A DNA stretch of 64,000 nt from Marinobacterium sediminicola (GTDB lineage: Bacteria; Pseudomonadota; Gammaproteobacteria; Pseudomonadales; Balneatricaceae), in NCBI RefSeq assembly GCF_022343685.1, contig NZ_CP092123.1:186001-250000 (forward strand), in the 5' to 3' direction. The notes below the pieces were generated by a model, which saw only the letters and a list, made by a program, of their open reading frames with translations, was not told where the DNA came from and ran no database searches. The position numbers and the translations under genes were made by a program. Shown here one piece after another: positions 63,927 through 64,000 of this stretch; position 1 is the first letter of the stretch, and each line of letters begins with the position of its first letter.

Positions 63927-64000
63927 TGAGTATCGACAGCATACCGGTCAGGGTGGCGGCGATCGAAGCGGTTGCGCCGATGATTCGCGAGTTCCGCCTG
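63926..64000 (+). CDS. dmmB: DmmB, ferredoxin-reductase-like subunit (partial, cut by window end)
   Basis: Only the first 25 codons are present. The N-terminus ends with a strand leading to the FAD-binding barrel of ferredoxin-reductase-type proteins (APMIREFRL). Together with its overlap with dmmA, this fits DmmB, the electron-transfer subunit of dimethylamine monooxygenase. GGAGG precedes ATG 63926. The identity is largely positional. Confidence 0.65.
   Translation, partial: MSIDSIPVRVAAIEAVAPMIREFRL

Overview
The window is chromosomal DNA from a GC-rich (roughly 60%, by eye) gammaproteobacterium. MetE/MetR, YacL, the Blc lipocalin, NfeD/slipin, AhpCF, a BluB-dependent aerobic cobalamin operon and a marine-type methylated-amine cluster together suggest an Oceanospirillales-like marine heterotroph (Marinobacterium, Amphritea or Neptuniibacter style). 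The genus is inference only. No rRNA, tRNA, IS element, prophage or CRISPR array was seen.

Region 1 (1-9.1 kb) is stress and detoxification: YacL, a Prx5-type peroxiredoxin, a cytochrome P460-like haem protein, glutathione-dependent formaldehyde oxidation (adhC-fghA), a RidA protein, a LysR regulator, and ahpF and ahpC with a clear OxyR site before ahpC. It ends in an AT-richer patch with an HNH endonuclease-domain gene and a small orphan. Region 2 (9.1-18.9 kb) is mixed: a 560-bp gap with DnaA-box-like sites, an overlooked 51-codon gene, a threonine ammonia-lyase preceded by what looks like a complete leader-peptide attenuator, UgpQ, two different sirtuins, MetR/MetE, Blc, a DODA-type dioxygenase and a YtfP-like cyclotransferase. 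Region 3 (19-28.8 kb) is amino-acid catabolism (NSS transporter, leucine-type dehydrogenase, fused indolepyruvate ferredoxin oxidoreductase), then a TonB-dependent receptor and an orphan gene.

Region 4 (28.8-45 kb) begins with two bacterioferritin genes whose key residues are complementary. Divergent from them is a Fur-boxed promoter followed about 75 bp later by a strong terminator, a candidate iron-regulated small RNA. A cobalamin riboswitch then leads into btuB-btuM-cobO-cobB-cbiB-cobD-cobQ-btuF-btuC-btuD-bluB-(LOG)-cobU-cobT-cobC-cobS. This operon covers B12 import, late corrin amidation, adenosylation, lower-ligand synthesis and nucleotide-loop assembly. The corrin-ring genes are not here.

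Region 5 (45-49.8 kb) carries an NfeD/slipin pair, a GAF-GGDEF-EAL protein with a degenerate GGDEF motif, and a divergent XRE-cupin regulator. Region 6 (49.9-64 kb) is a methylated-amine module: purU-mgdABCD-gmaS-mgsABC-folD (the N-methylglutamate pathway with tetrahydrofolate-linked one-carbon oxidation), then amtB, then a small cupin, dmmA and the start of dmmB (dimethylamine monooxygenase). Dimethylamine would give methylamine plus formaldehyde; methylamine would be carried on glutamate by GmaS, MgsABC and MgdABCD to glutamate, ammonia and methylene-tetrahydrofolate; FolD and PurU would take the one-carbon unit to formate. All three transcription units of this module have a sequence matching a sigma-54 promoter, and at least one has an NtrC-like upstream site, so the module appears wired as a nitrogen-scavenging regulon.
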